DNA of 64,000 nt from Chryseobacterium sp. BGARF1 (lineage in GTDB: Bacteria > Bacteroidota > Bacteroidia > Flavobacteriales > Weeksellaceae), in the NCBI RefSeq assembly GCF_001677955.1, contig NZ_LELA01000057.1:62001-126000 (forward strand). The letters are read 5' to 3'. Shown piece after piece: positions 43,097 through 51,287 of this stretch. The position numbers and the translations under genes are program-made. The notes beneath the pieces are model-generated. The model was not told the origin of the DNA. It ran no database searches and saw only the letters and a list, made by a program, of their open reading frames with translations. How positions within the stretch are numbered: the stretch's first letter is position 1; each line of letters opens with the position of its first letter.

Positions 43097-44812
43097 ATGA
43101 AAAAGACATTTTTTTTGTTTTTCTTTATTATCATTTCGTTTTTTGCTCAGGCTCAAAATGAGTTTATCACCATCTGGGAACCCGGTTTTACAACTAATCC
43201 GACAATAAACATCAATGCACCTTTTCAATCCAATTCCAACCAAATATGGTTTCCTGGTATAGGAGAAAATTATACTATCGAATGGGAGGAAGTCGGCTAT
43301 CCGCAAAACAATGGCATCATGACCAATGTAACTTCTACCAGCCAGGTATTGATAGATTTCGGCCCTGTACGCGAAGGAAGTGCTCCTGCGACTCAGTACA
43401 GAGTAAAAGTATCCAACGGAAACGGAATTTTCAGACAGATACAATTTGCCACCCACTTGCCTTTTAATAATAATATTGAAACCAATGTTCCTAATATTCA
43501 GTTATATGGTAATTCAGAAAAGATCAGAGAGATTGAACAATGGGGGAACATTGTCTGGAGCACCATGAAATGTGCTTTTACCAACTGTCAAAAACTACAG
43601 CTTACGGCAACAGACAGCCCGAATTTAAGTATGGTCACAGATGCATCGCTTATGTTTTACAGAGCCTTTGAGTTTTTAGGAGCAAGCTCTATGCAGAATT
43701 GGGATACTTCGAACATTAAAAATTTCAGTTTTATGTTTGCAGCTCATTACAGTGGGATTAATTTTGCAACACTTCCGCTATATTTCAATCCTCCGTATTT
43801 AGGTAATTGGAATATGTCTTCTGCAAACGATCTCAGCTATATGTTCACAGCAAGAGATTTATTTAACCAAAACCTCAACAACTGGAATGTTTCTAATGTC
43901 TCGAAGATGAACTGGATGTTTGCATTTTGTGAAAATTTTAATCAGCCTTTAAATAATTGGAATACTTCAAGTCTTACAGATATGCACTACATGTTTAGTA
44001 ATAACGCCGCCTTTAATCAACCTCTGGATAACTGGGATGTTTCTAATGTTAAAAATATGAATACGGCTTTCGGTGGTTGCAGTTCCTTCAATCAACCTTT
44101 GAATGTTTGGAATGTAGCAAATGTCACAAAAATGAATAATCTATTTGCTGGAACTACAGTTTTTAATCAACCTCTCAATTCCTGGGATGTAGGAAACGTC
44201 ACCACTATGAATGGAATGTTCAGTTCTGCTGTGAACTTTAACCAACCGCTATCATCATGGAACGTCAGGAAAGTGACAGAAATGTCTAATATGTTCTCTG
44301 GCGCAAGTAGTTTCAATCAATCATTAGAAAACTGGAATTTGAGCGCTTTGGTTTTAGCCCATAAAATGCTTTTCAATACAGGTCTGAACTGTATCAATTA
44401 CAGTAAAACACTTTCAGGTTGGGCAGATAACCCCAGCGCTCCCAATAACATCAACTTATCATCTGTAGAACCTGCTGTATACGCGGCAAATATTTTACCT
44501 AAAAGAACTATTTTGATTAATAAAGGATGGACAATCACCAACGATGTTATGGGAACCTGTATACTGTCAACTTCAGAATATCCTGGTGTAAAAGAGTTTT
44601 CAATTTATCCAAACCCTGCGACAGATTTTATTTATTTGAAAAATAGTAATCAATCATTAGATTACAGCATCTTTGAATTAAGCGGAAAAATAGTTTTACA
44701 AGGAGCGTTGAAAAATAACGAAATCAACATTAAAAATCTTAGCAAAGGCAACTACATTTTACAGGTCAAAACAAAAGATGGTATAGAAAATTTTAAATTC
44801 ATCAAAAAATAA
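43097..44812 (+). CDS. BspA/DUF285-type surface protein with T9SS sorting tail, array member 5
   Basis: This 571-residue member has a signal peptide ending AQAQ and the N-terminal domain most similar to member 1 (APFQSNSNQIWFPG, GNGIFRQIQFATHLPF). About eight DUF285 repeats (FNQPLNSWDVGNVTTM) precede a type A sorting tail (IYPNPATDFIYL, ELSGKIVLQG, NFKFIKK). It is 19 bases after member 4, and a hairpin after its stop ends the array. Confidence 0.88.
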   Translation: MKKTFFLFFFIIISFFAQAQNEFITIWEPGFTTNPTININAPFQSNSNQIWFPGIGENYTIEWEEVGYPQNNGIMTNVTSTSQVLIDFGPVREGSAPATQYRVKVSNGNGIFRQIQFATHLPFNNNIETNVPNIQLYGNSEKIREIEQWGNIVWSTMKCAFTNCQKLQLTATDSPNLSMVTDASLMFYRAFEFLGASSMQNWDTSNIKNFSFMFAAHYSGINFATLPLYFNPPYLGNWNMSSANDLSYMFTARDLFNQNLNNWNVSNVSKMNWMFAFCENFNQPLNNWNTSSLTDMHYMFSNNAAFNQPLDNWDVSNVKNMNTAFGGCSSFNQPLNVWNVANVTKMNNLFAGTTVFNQPLNSWDVGNVTTMNGMFSSAVNFNQPLSSWNVRKVTEMSNMFSGASSFNQSLENWNLSALVLAHKMLFNTGLNCINYSKTLSGWADNPSAPNNINLSSVEPAVYAANILPKRTILINKGWTITNDVMGTCILSTSEYPGVKEFSIYPNPATDFIYLKNSNQSLDYSIFELSGKIVLQGALKNNEINIKNLSKGNYILQVKTKDGIENFKFIKK

Positions 44813-44816
44813 AAAC

Positions 44817-44843
44817 AAAAGCCTCGCAAAATTGTGAGGCTTT
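44817..44843. terminator. Bidirectional terminator between the BspA-like array and purE
   Basis: An 11-bp stem AAAGCCTCGCA/TGTGAGGCTTT with one G-T pair and loop AAAT has A/T-runs on both sides. Confidence 0.75.
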
Positions 44844-44915
44844 GTTATATGTAAAGATGACAAGTCAATTATTGAGTGAAGTAAAATTCACTATTGACAA
44901 TTTCTCAATCACAAA

Positions 44916-45419
44916 TTAATTATCGTATTGATTAGGATGCTTTGCTTTAATATCATCTACCGTTCCCAAAACTTTATCTTTTAATGTATCCTGATAAACC
45001 TGTAGTTTTTCTGCAATTTCTTCGTTTCCGCTTCCTAATATCTTTGCTGCTAAAATTCCAGCGTTCAATGCTCCATTTAACGCAACTGTTGCCACAGGAA
45101 TTCCGCCAGGCATTTGTAAAATTGATAAAACAGAATCCCAACCGTCAATAGAATTGCTGGAAAGTATAGGAACTCCGATTACTGGTAAAGTAGTGCAACT
45201 TGCAACCATTCCCGGAAGATGGGCAGCTCCGCCAGCTCCGGCAACAATTACCTTCAACCCTCTTTCTTTAGCTGTTTTTGCATAATCAAACATTCTTTCC
45301 GGAGTTCTGTGAGCCGAAACCACAGTCAGTTCGTAAGGAATGTCTAAACTTTTCAGAAAATTAGCCGCCAGTTCCATAATCGGTAAGTCGCTCTGACTTC
45401 CCATAATAATTCCTACCAT
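44916..45419 (-). CDS. purE: 5-(carboxyamino)imidazole ribonucleotide mutase
   Basis: PurE moves the carboxyl group of N5-CAIR to give CAIR in purine synthesis, acting after PurK. The N-terminal [14 protein letters not shown] contains the phosphate-binding loop. [11 protein letters not shown] and [11 protein letters not shown] are the other class I signatures. The ATG at 45419 gives 167 residues; the -7 box of the promoter lies over an apparent upstream start at 45443, which rules it out. purK is on the same strand 1.8 kb away with two genes between. Confidence 0.95.
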   Translation of the reverse strand: MVGIIMGSQSDLPIMELAANFLKSLDIPYELTVVSAHRTPERMFDYAKTAKERGLKVIVAGAGGAAHLPGMVASCTTLPVIGVPILSSNSIDGWDSVLSILQMPGGIPVATVALNGALNAGILAAKILGSGNEEIAEKLQVYQDTLKDKVLGTVDDIKAKHPNQYDN

Positions 45420-45440
45420 TTTTTCAATTTTATTAGACCT

Positions 45441-45474
45441 CAAAGATAAGGATTTTAAAAAAGTGAATCACCAA
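45441..45474 (-). promoter_or_regulatory. Promoter of purE
   Basis: TATCTTTG on the minus strand (45448-45441) has a TTG 23 bases upstream (45474-45472). The ATG follows 21 bases after the box. Confidence 0.55.
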
Positions 45475-45531
45475 TTCTGTAACCTGTAAATTTCCCTTAT
45501 TCTGTACCCAAAAGTTACGGCTCATTATCTT

Positions 45532-45539
45532 TATATTTG
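45532..45539 (+). promoter_or_regulatory. -7 box of the DMT transporter gene
   Basis: TATATTTG matches TAnnTTTG. It overlaps an apparent TTG start at 45537, which therefore cannot be the translation start. Confidence 0.5.
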
Positions 45540-45557
45540 CAGACGATTCACCCTATT

Positions 45558-46466
45558 TTGAAAAATTACAAACTTACTGTAGCCATCCTCACTGTAGCCA
45601 TTGTCTGGGGCACTACATTTTTATCCATCCGTGTGGCTGTAGAAACTATTCCGGCATGGTTTGTTGCAGGGATTCGTCAGTTTTTAGCGGCGATAATCAT
45701 GTTGGTTATACTTTTCTACAGAAAAGAATTCAAATGGATCGGCTGGAAAAATCTAGGGTATCAAATTATTTTTTCAACCTTAATGCTCATTATCGCAAAC
45801 GGAATGACCACCGTTGCCGAAGAAACCGTAACCAGCAGTTTGGCTTCATTAATGAGCGCCTGTTCACCCATCGCTGTCTTTTTAGGCAGTGTGGCTTTTG
45901 GATTACAAAAATTCAGCTTTCGTGCTTTAATAGGAATAATATTATGTTTCAGCGGTATTCTTTTTATATTTTGGGATGGGCTGAATGATCTCTCAAATCC
46001 AGATTATTTAATGGGCATTATTTTTCTTTTTGCGGCAATTTTAGGATGGGCATCGGGAACTATTTTCACTAAAAAACTAAACCTTCAAAGTAAAAATATC
46101 ACGCTTAATCTTTTCTATCAATTTATATTTGCCGGAGTTGTACAGCTTTGTTTCGCTTTTCTTTTTTCAGAATCTTATAACTTTGAAAACTGGAGTATAA
46201 AAAGTATTTCAGCAATGCTTTATCTTGCAGTTTTCGGTTCTGTAGCGGCTTTCTTTGCATTTCATTATGCTTTAACAAAAATTTCTCCGGTACAGGTTTC
46301 AATTTTAGCTTATATCAATACGATTATTTCTATATTTTTAAGCTGGCTGATTTTAGATGAAAAAATCTCAGCTAAATTTATCATTGCAGCAGTACTGATT
46401 ATCGCCGGAGTTTTTATCATTAATTATAATCCGGAACTTTTTAAAAGAAAAAAGATTGAAAACTAA
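45558..46466 (+). CDS. EamA/DMT-family transporter
   Basis: This protein (about 302 residues from the TTG at 45558) is a ten-helix drug/metabolite exporter of the EamA type with two five-helix repeats. The first helix holds VAILTVAIVWGTTFLSIR and the second repeat opens YLMGIIFLFAAILGWASG. There is no ATG near the beginning. The TTG at 45558 (TTGAAAAATTAC) lies 19 bases after the -7 box and is the best start. Solute unknown; amino acids or their derivatives are common for this family. Confidence 0.88.
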   Translation: MKNYKLTVAILTVAIVWGTTFLSIRVAVETIPAWFVAGIRQFLAAIIMLVILFYRKEFKWIGWKNLGYQIIFSTLMLIIANGMTTVAEETVTSSLASLMSACSPIAVFLGSVAFGLQKFSFRALIGIILCFSGILFIFWDGLNDLSNPDYLMGIIFLFAAILGWASGTIFTKKLNLQSKNITLNLFYQFIFAGVVQLCFAFLFSESYNFENWSIKSISAMLYLAVFGSVAAFFAFHYALTKISPVQVSILAYINTIISIFLSWLILDEKISAKFIIAAVLIIAGVFIINYNPELFKRKKIEN

Positions 46467-46505
46467 ATTGAATAATGCTTAATATTGAGTATCATAAATT
46501 GTTAA

Positions 46506-47093
46506 ATGAAAAACTCGTTTTTATATTTTGCTTTTACCTTATTTATATTTATCAATTATAAATCTCAAAACTCGAATAATTTATTTGACAAGACTGTTTT
46601 TGAAGTTAAAGGAGATTTAAATAAAGACAATCTTATTGATATGGTTACTGTAAAAGAAAATTCAAAAAGCAAATACAATCCTTATCAATTAGAAATAAAA
46701 TTTAAAAATGCCCTTGGAGAATTAACATCCGTTTTCTTATCTGAGAAAGCAATACCAAATAAATTTCCTTATGGTGATGAAAGAACGGAAGTCATTCTTG
46801 AAAACTTAGAAATAAAAAATGGTATTTTAATATTTAGTAATCAATTAATTCGTGGAAGATTTACTCATAAATTCAGATTTCAAAACGGAAACTTTGAACT
46901 TATAGGATATACATTTCATAACGCCAGTCCCGGATTTATCGAATATGTAGATTATAATTTATCTACAGGAAAGAAAATTTTAAGAAAAACAGCATACGAG
47001 ACAGGCAAAATTTTAAGTTTAACAGAAACTTCAGAAAAAATAGATTCACTGCCAAAACTTCAGGATTTTACTCCTTTTGATTTTATGTATTAA
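46506..47093 (+). CDS. Secreted hypothetical protein, paralogue of the 3.2 kb gene
   Basis: This 195-residue exported protein begins with a hydrophobic signal (FLYFAFTLFIFINYKSQ). The segment VKGDLNKDNLIDMVTVKE resembles a single Asp/Asn-rich calcium-binding-like opening. It shares FRFQNGNFELIGY and YNLSTGKK with the 210-residue protein at 3232-3864. I cannot give a function. A short remnant reading frame follows. Confidence 0.82.
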   Translation: MKNSFLYFAFTLFIFINYKSQNSNNLFDKTVFEVKGDLNKDNLIDMVTVKENSKSKYNPYQLEIKFKNALGELTSVFLSEKAIPNKFPYGDERTEVILENLEIKNGILIFSNQLIRGRFTHKFRFQNGNFELIGYTFHNASPGFIEYVDYNLSTGKKILRKTAYETGKILSLTETSEKIDSLPKLQDFTPFDFMY

Positions 47094-47100
47094 AAAAATT

Positions 47101-47160
47101 ATGAATAAAATTATTCCTCTATTTTTATTTTTAGCGATGATTTCATCTATTGATATATGA
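47101..47160 (+). pseudogene. Possible remnant of an exported-protein gene
   Basis: Eight bases after the previous stop an ATG opens a 19-codon frame (MNKIIPLFLFLAMISSIDI) that looks like a signal peptide and then stops. Read-through in the same frame continues 15 codons before the next stop. A truncated secreted-protein gene is possible; a short expressed peptide or chance is also possible. Confidence 0.3.
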
Positions 47161-47240
47161 CCCCTGTTTAGCTGGTCCTTATTTATTGTAGAATTCAACA
47201 GATAAAAAATAGACGATTGATGACCCAAAAATTAAACAAA

Positions 47241-47264
47241 AAAGACCGCCCAAAAGCAGTCTTT
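47241..47264 (-). terminator. Terminator of purK
   Basis: A 9-bp stem AAAGACCGC/GCAGTCTTT with one mismatch and a 6-base loop is followed on the minus strand by a T-run. Confidence 0.7.
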
Positions 47265-47284
47265 CTCAATATATTTTAAAAATC

Positions 47285-48394
47285 TTAAGCAATTACTCTT
47301 ACCATTGCTTTTACTTGGATCAGTTTCTCCATCAATTCTTCTCTGGATTCTGCCAAAACATTGATGTGTCCCATTTTTCTTCCTGGCTTGGTCTCTGTTT
47401 TACCATAAAGGTGAATGTAGGTTTCCGGAAGCTTTAAAACGTCTTCCATTCCTTCATAAATTACTTTTCCTGAGAAACCTTCTGCTCCAACTAAATTCAG
47501 CATTCCGCTGTAAATAACGGCATCTGTATCTGCCAAAGGAAGATTTTTCACCACGCGATACATTTGTTCGAATTGCGAATTGGCATTTCCTTCCTGACTT
47601 TGATGTCCTGAATTATGAAGTCTCGGCGCGGTCTCATTAACCCAAATTTTTCCTTCTTTATCTAAAAATAATTCAATGGCAAAAAGTCCCGGAGAATTTA
47701 CGGCATTCAGGAATTTCTCTGTAATTGAATCTATTTGATTTTCAATTTCTTCACTCAATAAAACCGGACAAATATTAAAGTCAAGCAAATTTAATTTAGG
47801 ATCAGCAACCATTTCCGTTACAGGGAAAATTTGCGTTTCTCCGTTTTCGTTTTTGGCAACAATTACTGAAAGTTCCTTTTCAATATCAACTAATTTTTCA
47901 AGAACAGAATCCTTAATCCAAAGGTTCTTCATATCTTCATTCGTACGGATAACCTGTACTCCTTTTCCGTCGTAACCACCTGTATTCATTTTTTGTACAA
48001 AAGGAAGCGGCATTTTTATTTCGTCTGAACTTCCATCCATAATTTCAAAATCCGGACTTGGAATATTGTGTTCTTCGTAAAATTTCTTCTGAAGAATTTT
48101 CTGCTGAATAATCTTAATGATTTGAGAATTCGGAACCACTTTTATTCCTTGGTTTTCAAGCTCAGTCAATGCGTCTGCATTTACATGTTCAATTTCAATG
48201 GTTACAACATCTTTATCTTTCCCGAAATCAAGAACCGTTTCGTAATCATTAAAACTCCCTTGCGTAAAATGCGAAATATTATGACAAGGCGCATCTGCAG
48301 CCGGATCTAAAGTGTAAAATTCATCATCATACTTCAGTGCTTCCTGAATCAACATTCTACCGAGCTGTCCGCCTCCCAAAATTCCTATTTTCAT
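47285..48394 (-). CDS. purK: N5-carboxyaminoimidazole ribonucleotide synthase
   Basis: PurK uses ATP and bicarbonate to carboxylate AIR, giving the substrate of PurE. The ATP-grasp protein of 369 residues opens IGILGGGQLGRML. It has FVQKMNTGGYDGKGVQV (ATP-binding loop), then ELSVIVAKNENGE, and the catalytic VNETAPRLHNSGHQS. It is normal in length. The DUF1543 gene lies 38 bases upstream on the same strand and may be in the same transcript. Confidence 0.95.
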   Translation of the reverse strand: MKIGILGGGQLGRMLIQEALKYDDEFYTLDPAADAPCHNISHFTQGSFNDYETVLDFGKDKDVVTIEIEHVNADALTELENQGIKVVPNSQIIKIIQQKILQKKFYEEHNIPSPDFEIMDGSSDEIKMPLPFVQKMNTGGYDGKGVQVIRTNEDMKNLWIKDSVLEKLVDIEKELSVIVAKNENGETQIFPVTEMVADPKLNLLDFNICPVLLSEEIENQIDSITEKFLNAVNSPGLFAIELFLDKEGKIWVNETAPRLHNSGHQSQEGNANSQFEQMYRVVKNLPLADTDAVIYSGMLNLVGAEGFSGKVIYEGMEDVLKLPETYIHLYGKTETKPGRKMGHINVLAESREELMEKLIQVKAMVRVIA

Positions 48395-48432
48395 TTTTAC
48401 TTTTATTTTTTCTATTAGATTTAAAACTTTTA

Positions 48433-48981
48433 TTAAATTTTATCAATTTTCAAATATCCCAATCCCATCGGATTTTCCTGATTCTCTACATCAGATTTAA
48501 TTAAAACAATTGAATATTTTTTTTTCATTTTTTCAGGAAGAATATCGTTGACATTAAAAATATCATCAATATCAACACCGTGTTTATCGTCAATGTGACT
48601 TACGGCTCCTTCAAAACCCATTGTTTTATAAAAATCGGTCTGTTTTGCTTTTTTCACAATATCTGCCATTGAAGTTCCCACAATCAAATGTTGCTCATGA
48701 AATTCTTCAAAATAACCTTTCTTATAACCGCCTAAATTGATAAAATAGAGTTGATCTTCTGAAGTTTCTTCTCCTTTTTCTACGATCTTTACTTCAAAAC
48801 CATCAGCAAATTTCACTTCCTGGTAACAGTCGAGATGAATTTTCCCGTCAGCTTCTTTCCAGAAATCTTTCATATCTGGAACCAGATTTTTGAGGCTTTC
48901 TGCAATCCCAAAGAAAACATCGTGTTGTTCTATATTTCTGCCTTTTGGTGTTGCACCGAGGATGATATAAAATAACTTCAT
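48433..48981 (-). CDS. DUF1543 family protein
   Basis: This 182-residue protein matches the DUF1543 pattern: KLFYIILGATPKGRNIEQHD at the N terminus, HLDCYQEVKFADGFEV, LYFINLGGYKKGYFEEFHE and a repeat of the FYK...HIDDKHGVDIDDIFNV type later. The domain appears once in the first half, and a related stretch follows. It has no signal peptide and is cytosolic. Its role is unknown. A TATTTTTG box lies at 49006-48999 on the minus strand. Confidence 0.85.
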   Translation of the reverse strand: MKLFYIILGATPKGRNIEQHDVFFGIAESLKNLVPDMKDFWKEADGKIHLDCYQEVKFADGFEVKIVEKGEETSEDQLYFINLGGYKKGYFEEFHEQHLIVGTSMADIVKKAKQTDFYKTMGFEGAVSHIDDKHGVDIDDIFNVNDILPEKMKKKYSIVLIKSDVENQENPMGLGYLKIDKI

Positions 48982-49033
48982 TTTGAATTTTATTTTTGCA
49001 AAAATACGGCAAAAAATAATCTTGAGTTAATGT

Positions 49034-49064
49034 TTGCCTGAAAACCGCAATAGTTTTATATTTG
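49034..49064 (+). promoter_or_regulatory. Promoter of the TSUP transporter gene, leaderless arrangement
   Basis: TTG (49034-49036), 20 bases, TATATTTG (49057-49064), then four bases (TAGC) and the ATG at 49069. Confidence 0.68.
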
Positions 49065-49068
49065 TAGC

Positions 49069-49899
49069 ATGTCGGAGATTATTATTCTTTTTCTTGGCGC
49101 TATCTCAGCCGGGCTTTTAGGTTCACTCACCGGTTTGGGAGGAGGAGTTATCATTATCCCTTTATTAACGCTTGGTTTCGGTGTTCCTATGCATTATGCC
49201 ATTGGTGCTTCATTGATTTCGGTGATCGGAACTTCTTCCGGAGCAGCCGTTGCATTCGTAAAAGAAGGCTTTACCAATATGAGGATCGGAATGTTTTTGG
49301 AGATAGCAACTACTTCAGGAGCAATTATGGGAGCTTTGGTTTCCGGAATGCTGAATCCGAATACCATCGGGATCATCTTCGCAAGTATCCTTTTACTTAC
49401 GGTAATTTTAAACCTTAAAGGAAAACCAGACCATCAGGAATCTTTAGTTAAAGGAAGTCTGGAAGATAAGCTGAAATTGTACGGAACGTTCCCCGATAAA
49501 GGTGTTGTGAAAAACTATGCCGCAAGAAATACGATTCCCGGATTTTTTATGATGATGTTTGCAGGAGCAATGTCCGGACTTTTAGGTATCGGTTCCGGTG
49601 CTTTAAAAGTATTAGCAATGGATAATATGATGAGGTTGCCTTTCAAAGTTTCTACAACGACCAGTAACTTTATGATCGGTGTAACTGCAGTTGCAAGTTC
49701 ATTGATTTATTTCCAGAGAGGCGAAATTATTCCTGTCATTGTAGCACCTGTTTTGGTAGGTGTTGTGGTTGGAAGTTTTATAGGATCTAAGACTTTAATG
49801 GTTTCAAAAACAAAAAAACTGAAGACGTTTTTTGCCATTGTCATTACCATTCTTTCTATTTATATGATGTATAACGGTATAAGCAGCAATTTCAAATGA
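49069..49899 (+). CDS. TSUP-family (TauE/SafE) sulfite/sulfonate exporter
   Basis: This 276-residue membrane protein has seven or eight helices in two halves, with the family motifs GLLGSLTGLGGGVIIIP in helix 1 and GLLGIGSGALKVLAM in the second half. TSUP members transport sulfite, sulfonates or related organosulfur anions. The following DUF1634 gene overlaps its end by four bases (an ATGA-type coupling), a pairing seen widely in bacteria and archaea. The actual solute is unknown. Confidence 0.93.
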   Translation: MSEIIILFLGAISAGLLGSLTGLGGGVIIIPLLTLGFGVPMHYAIGASLISVIGTSSGAAVAFVKEGFTNMRIGMFLEIATTSGAIMGALVSGMLNPNTIGIIFASILLLTVILNLKGKPDHQESLVKGSLEDKLKLYGTFPDKGVVKNYAARNTIPGFFMMMFAGAMSGLLGIGSGALKVLAMDNMMRLPFKVSTTTSNFMIGVTAVASSLIYFQRGEIIPVIVAPVLVGVVVGSFIGSKTLMVSKTKKLKTFFAIVITILSIYMMYNGISSNFK

Positions 49900-50279
49900 G
49901 AAAAGATTTTACAGATGTTGATCTTAACCGTTCGGTAGGAAATCTCCTTCGTTTGGGCGTTATTTTATCAGTTATTACCTCGCTGATTGGTTTTGTGAAA
50001 CTTTTTATGGAAGGTTTTGAAATGCCAAAAAAATACAACCTTCTCAACATGGGTACTTCTTCAGATAAAGTCTGGAGCCATTTTTGGGAAACTCTTTGCA
50101 AAGGTGAAGGAATGGCGATTATTCAATTGGGAATTCTGATGCTTATTTTCACGCCTTTGATGAGAATTATTTTCGCACTAATCGGTTATCTTAAAGAAAA
50201 AGATTACGTGTATGTGATTATTTCTTCAATTGTTTTGGCAATTATGGCGATCAGCTTCTTTACGGGTTATGCGCATTAA
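49896..50279 (+). CDS. DUF1634 membrane protein, partner of the TSUP transporter
   Basis: This 127-residue protein has three membrane helices (LLRLGVILSVITSLIGFVKL; LGILMLIFTPLMRIIFALIGY; VIISSIVLAIMAISFFTGY), the usual DUF1634 architecture. Its ATG overlaps the transporter stop codon, so the two proteins are made together, and a role as accessory subunit is likely. A repeat palindrome follows the stop rather than a normal terminator. Confidence 0.9.
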   Translation: MRKDFTDVDLNRSVGNLLRLGVILSVITSLIGFVKLFMEGFEMPKKYNLLNMGTSSDKVWSHFWETLCKGEGMAIIQLGILMLIFTPLMRIIFALIGYLKEKDYVYVIISSIVLAIMAISFFTGYAH

Positions 50280-50283
50280 TAAT

Positions 50284-50342
50284 AGATATTAGACTCTAGA
50301 TTTCAGACTTACAACAGTAATTTAAGTCTTGAATCTGATATC
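50284..50342. repeat. Heptad-repeat inverted structure after the DUF1634 gene
   Basis: Left arm AGATATTAGACTCTAG... and right arm ...AATCTGATATCT pair imperfectly, with a 7-base excess in the left arm. The sequence follows a TTAGNNN/CTAGNNN 7-base period. It may act as terminator for both converging genes. Confidence 0.6.
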
Positions 50343-50347
50343 TCAAT

Positions 50348-50725
50348 TTAATTCTCATAAAATTCAAGAGGTAAATCATCCGGATCTTGCGTAAAGAAAA
50401 ACTCTTTTCCGGTAAATTCATCAACTCGGATGTCTTCACAGTTTAATCCTTTTTGAATTAATTCGTTGCGTTTTTCATTAACATTTTCCACAGAAAAGGC
50501 AAGATGTCTTAGTCCACAAGATTCTGGTCTTGAAGGTCGTTGTGGAGGATTTGGAAAAGAAAATAATTCGATAACGTAATGTTCTCCAATAGCTAGATCC
50601 AGTTTATAAGATTGTCTTTCTTCTCGATACACTTCACGAATAATGTTTAAACCTAAAATTTCGGTATAAAACTTTTTTGAAACCTCGTAATCTGAGCAGA
50701 TTATGGCGATATGATGAATTTTCAT
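50348..50725 (-). CDS. VOC-family protein (GloA2/YaeR-like)
   Basis: This 125-residue protein has the vicinal-oxygen-chelate fold: KIHHIAIICSDYEVSKKFYTE at the N terminus with the first metal-binding His, ELFSFPNPPQRPS in the middle, GLRHLAFSVENV (second His), and DPDDLPLEFYEN with the final Glu at the end. It resembles the lactoylglutathione-lyase-like YaeR group. The reaction is not certain. The NTF2-like gene ends seven bases upstream of its ATG, so the two form an operon. Confidence 0.92.
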   Translation of the reverse strand: MKIHHIAIICSDYEVSKKFYTEILGLNIIREVYREERQSYKLDLAIGEHYVIELFSFPNPPQRPSRPESCGLRHLAFSVENVNEKRNELIQKGLNCEDIRVDEFTGKEFFFTQDPDDLPLEFYEN

Positions 50726-50732
50726 TTTTAAA

Positions 50733-51170
50733 TTATTTATTACAGTTCGTTCTTCTTGTATCGATTAAATATTGAATTTTCCAGACGTTATTTTGTTTTA
50801 CCAACTGAAAACTATTGGCTCCGCAATGTGAGAATTTTCCTTTGTAATAGAATTCATACGGCGTGAAAACGCTCGCAAGGTTTCCATCCATATGAATGGC
50901 TTCAAATCTAATCTTTTCGTCTGCATCATTCTTTGATAACTTAGAAAAAGAAGACAGAAAATTTTGTAGCTTTTCTGTTTTGATCTCGTTGTTTTTCGTG
51001 ATTGTTTGTAAAATCGCTTCGTCAGCAAAAACAGATTTTATCATGATGGTGTCTGCGTTTTTCATCCCTATAAAAAGCTTTTCCACACTTTCTTTTACGG
51101 CATCATTTTCAGTTTTCTGTGCAAAACAGAACGAACTTAAAAACAACAAAACGATTAAAAATTTTCCCAT
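50733..51170 (-). CDS. Exported NTF2-like (DUF4440/SnoaL-type) protein
   Basis: This 145-residue protein has a signal peptide (LIVLLFLSSFCFAQ). The NTF2-like cone fold is seen in VKESVEKLFIGMKNADTIMIKSVF, DEAILQTI, HMDGNLASVFTPYEFYYKGKF and the closing VWKIQYLIDTRR. One Cys lies near the C terminus. It is probably periplasmic. Such proteins bind small ligands or act as minor enzymes; nothing indicates which. It is cotranscribed with the VOC gene. Confidence 0.85.
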   Translation of the reverse strand: MGKFLIVLLFLSSFCFAQKTENDAVKESVEKLFIGMKNADTIMIKSVFADEAILQTITKNNEIKTEKLQNFLSSFSKLSKNDADEKIRFEAIHMDGNLASVFTPYEFYYKGKFSHCGANSFQLVKQNNVWKIQYLIDTRRTNCNK

Positions 51171-51287
51171 ACTATGAGTTTTAAACTTTAAAATTAAAAA
51201 AATATCTGGTTCATTACCGCTGTTTAAATTAAAACTGGCACGAAATTACCTGAAAATAACTTATTTTTATTTTATATCTTAAGAAAT

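Noticed and set aside
43067..43456. 129-codon minus-strand frame opposite array member 5
   Set aside because: It is antisense to a well-supported gene and has no signal, domain or conserved composition.
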